Shown: positions 5,582-6,202 of the stretch, piece by piece
Position numbering within the stretch: position 1 is the stretch's first letter
Layout: each line of letters begins with the position of its first letter
Source of the DNA: JAMCUI01 sp964520615
GTDB taxonomy: Bacteria; Patescibacteriota; Microgenomatia; 2-02-FULL-39-11
DNA length: 6,202 bases
Direction of reading: 5' to 3'
NCBI GenBank assembly: GCA_964520615.1
Contig: CAZFNL010000056.1
Location: 1 to 6,202 of the forward strand
Notes under the pieces: model-generated
Seen by the model: the letters and a program-made list of their open reading frames with translations, nothing else
Databases searched by the model: none
What the model was told of the DNA's origin: nothing
Made by a program: the position numbers and the translations under genes

Positions 5582-5637
5582 GAATCGGCCGAAATGGTCC
5601 CTTCGGCTTCGCTCAGGATAAAGGAAACCGGCCGATT
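5582..5637. repeat. GGCCGATT hairpin repeat, copy 1 (interrupted)
   Basis: AATCGGCCG (5583-5591) and CGGCCGATT (5629-5637) form a 9-bp stem. The sequence equals copy 2 (5677-5709) except that its 13-nt loop is split by 24 extra nt (5599-5622) and the last base of the right flank differs. It is probably a small dispersed repeat. Confidence 0.75.
5599..5622 (+). mobile_element. 24-nt insert of a widespread TTCGGCTTCGCTCAGGA repeat
   Basis: This block lies exactly between the two halves of the loop found intact in copy 2 (AAATGGT | insert | GGAAAC). Its core, CTTCGGCTTCGCTCAGGA, resembles a short repeat I know to be scattered in intergenic DNA of many unrelated bacteria. No clear target duplication is visible. 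Confidence 0.5.
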
Positions 5638-5661
5638 GGCAATAGACAAGCTTTGAAATTG

Positions 5662-5676
5662 ATTGATTTGGAAACG
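5662..5676 (+). repeat. 15-bp direct repeat, copy 1
   Basis: ATTGATTTGGAAACG is identical to 5954-5968 inside the DUF5674-like gene, in the same orientation 292 nt away. It directly abuts hairpin repeat copy 2. Confidence 0.8.
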
Positions 5677-5709
5677 GAATCGGCCGAAATGGTGGAAACC
5701 GGCCGATTC
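5677..5709. repeat. GGCCGATT hairpin repeat, copy 2 (intact)
   Basis: GAATCGGCCG (5677-5686) and CGGCCGATTC (5700-5709) form a perfect 10-bp stem around a 13-nt loop. This is the uninterrupted form of the repeat at 5582-5637, 95 nt downstream of it. Confidence 0.8.
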
Positions 5710-5746
5710 AAACCGCCGAGTTTATAGAGGAATGATCTTTCTCCCA

Positions 5747-5755
5747 TGTTATAAT
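5747..5755 (+). promoter_or_regulatory. Extended -10 promoter of the DUF5674-like gene
   Basis: TGTTATAAT is a perfect extended -10 element; no -35 box is evident at 17 nt and none is strictly needed. The hexamer ends at 5755, so +1 falls on 5762, the A of the ATG, predicting a leaderless message. Confidence 0.65.
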
Positions 5756-5761
5756 CTTCCC

Positions 5762-6103
5762 ATGATTATTACCAAAAAGGAATCTTTTACGACTGAGGAG
5801 ATTACGAAGATGGAAGCATTGTTTGATGTATATATAAAGACCGTTATAGATATTGATAAGAACATCTGTTCTGCCGGATGCGACAGGCATTTTGATTCGG
5901 AGAAAATACTTCTCAGTCAGGGATCAAGACAGGAAAACTTATGGGGAGGCGGAATTGATTTGGAAACGAAAACGATCGATTGTAATTCATTTATCAATAT
6001 CAGACCCGATCAAAGAAATACTAGTAATGAAATTCAGGATGAAAAAACCAGAAACAAATTTACCGCACTGATGAAATATTTCTTTGGAATAGTTTATGGA
6101 TAA
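5762..6103 (+). CDS. DUF5674-like conserved protein
   Basis: Encodes 113 aa of unknown function. The pattern fits my memory of the DUF5674 family, frequent in Patescibacteria: an IITKKESFT opening (2-10), helix and VYIKTVIDIDK (21-31), then an aGxxxH-like stretch CSAGCDRHFDSEKILLSQGS (33-52), NLWGGGIDLET (56-66), and a C-terminal INIRPDQ (76-82). His42, Cys33 and Cys37 could bind metal, but this is not established. A frame start at TTG 5663 exists, but those 33 codons run through the GGCCGATT repeat and lie before the promoter, so ATG 5762 is chosen. No SD is present and the predicted transcript starts on the ATG. Its stop overlaps the next start by 8 nt, implying co-translation. Confidence 0.72.
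   Translation: MIITKKESFTTEEITKMEALFDVYIKTVIDIDKNICSAGCDRHFDSEKILLSQGSRQENLWGGGIDLETKTIDCNSFINIRPDQRNTSNEIQDEKTRNKFTALMKYFFGIVYG
5954..5968 (+). repeat. 15-bp direct repeat, copy 2 (inside a gene)
   Basis: The same 15 bases as 5662-5676. Here they encode part of IDLETK in the DUF5674-like protein, so this copy is probably the ancestral one. Confidence 0.8.
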
Positions 6104-6202
6104 AAAAGTTATTTTAGGTTCACTGGCAATGGATCTTAAAAGGGCGGCTCTAGGATTTCACCTGGGTTCTTATGCTATGGCCCAAAGATTTCTTGATGAG
6201 GC
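6096..6202 (+). CDS. Conserved-looking small protein, start only
   Basis: Only the first 35 codons are visible before the window ends. The peptide opens MDKKVILGSLAMDLKRAAL and continues with GFHLGSYAMAQRFLDEA, a basic amphipathic helical pattern with no signal peptide. I believe similar starts occur in small Patescibacteria proteins but cannot name a family or function. The ATG lies 8 nt inside the end of the DUF5674-like gene and has no clear SD, so expression probably depends on that gene. Confidence 0.6.
   Translation, partial: MDKKVILGSLAMDLKRAALGFHLGSYAMAQRFLDE

Larger units (their letters stand above)
5418..5761. other. Repeat-rich intergenic stretch
   Basis: No plus-strand gene is recognised. 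Contents in order: short hairpins CCC-CGAAA-GGG and TTGCG/CGCAA (about 5427-5456); a minus-strand ATG at 5492 with AAAGGAG upstream of it; an 8-bp stem TCCTTTCC/GGAAAGGA (5501-5508 with 5535-5542) that would bury that minus-strand SD; a TTGACA (5511-5516) without a matching -10; the two GGCCGATT hairpin repeats; and the first copy of a 15-bp direct repeat. Confidence 0.5.

Noticed and set aside
5663..5761. TTG-started extension of the DUF5674-like gene
   Set aside because: Translates hairpin repeat copy 2 and lies before the extended -10 element; family similarity begins at ATG 5762.
5708..5890. Minus-strand 60-codon ORF
   Set aside because: Antisense to the DUF5674-like gene and its promoter.
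5853..6071. 72-codon plus-strand ORF in another frame
   Set aside because: Shadow inside the DUF5674-like gene.
1..6202. CRISPR array, transposase or integrase
   Set aside because: No regularly spaced repeats and no transposase or recombinase motifs in any frame; only small non-coding repeats are present.

Overview
The window looks like part of a Candidate Phyla Radiation (Patescibacteria) chromosome, perhaps Microgenomates. The inference rests on several signs together: moderately AT-rich DNA, a Rho whose N-terminus is a long low-complexity tail, a membrane-anchored LysM/M23 peptidase, a stand-alone asparaginase N-domain protein, a DUF5674-type protein, a tRNA with no encoded CCA, and chromosomal genes that mostly lack Shine-Dalgarno (SD) sequences. 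No 16S rRNA or ribosomal protein is present to fix the lineage.

Layout. 1-522 has no convincing gene; it holds decayed-looking reading frames, several dyads and two candidate promoters. 523-2040 (+) is rho. 2211-3347 (+) is an envelope protein with a cytoplasmic N-terminus, one membrane segment, two LysM domains and a complete M23 metallopeptidase domain. 3404-3476 (+) is tRNA-Ala(CGC). Convergent to it, 4738-3559 (-) is a two-gene operon: an ACT-domain protein and an asparaginase-like protein overlapping by 11 nt, read from a strong promoter that places the transcript start at or within 2 nt of the ACT start codon. 5762-6103 (+) is a DUF5674-like gene, with the predicted transcript start exactly on its ATG, overlapping by 8 nt a conserved-looking gene that runs off the right edge.

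Between these blocks, about 4776-5761 behaves like an accessory insertion. It contains a roughly 190-nt segment that can fold into a multibranched RNA: a GNRA-capped stem, two short hairpins and a 21-bp hairpin, closed by a 13-bp helix that would bury the SD. It leads into an 80-aa gene (5175-5417) with a perfect SD, unlike its neighbours. A second small reading frame lies nested in the +1 frame behind a near-copy of the same initiation motif. Downstream are two copies of a GGCCGATT-type hairpin repeat, one split by a precise 24-nt insert of a widespread TTCGGCTTCGCTCAGGA-type repeat, and a 15-bp direct repeat shared with the DUF5674-like gene.

The most interesting features are the contrast between leaderless or SD-less chromosomal genes and an SD-led small gene behind a possibly switch-like leader, the nested repeat insertion, and the coupled ACT/asparaginase-like pair with an altered catalytic motif. 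All functional statements come from reading motifs by eye; no database search or folding calculation was run.
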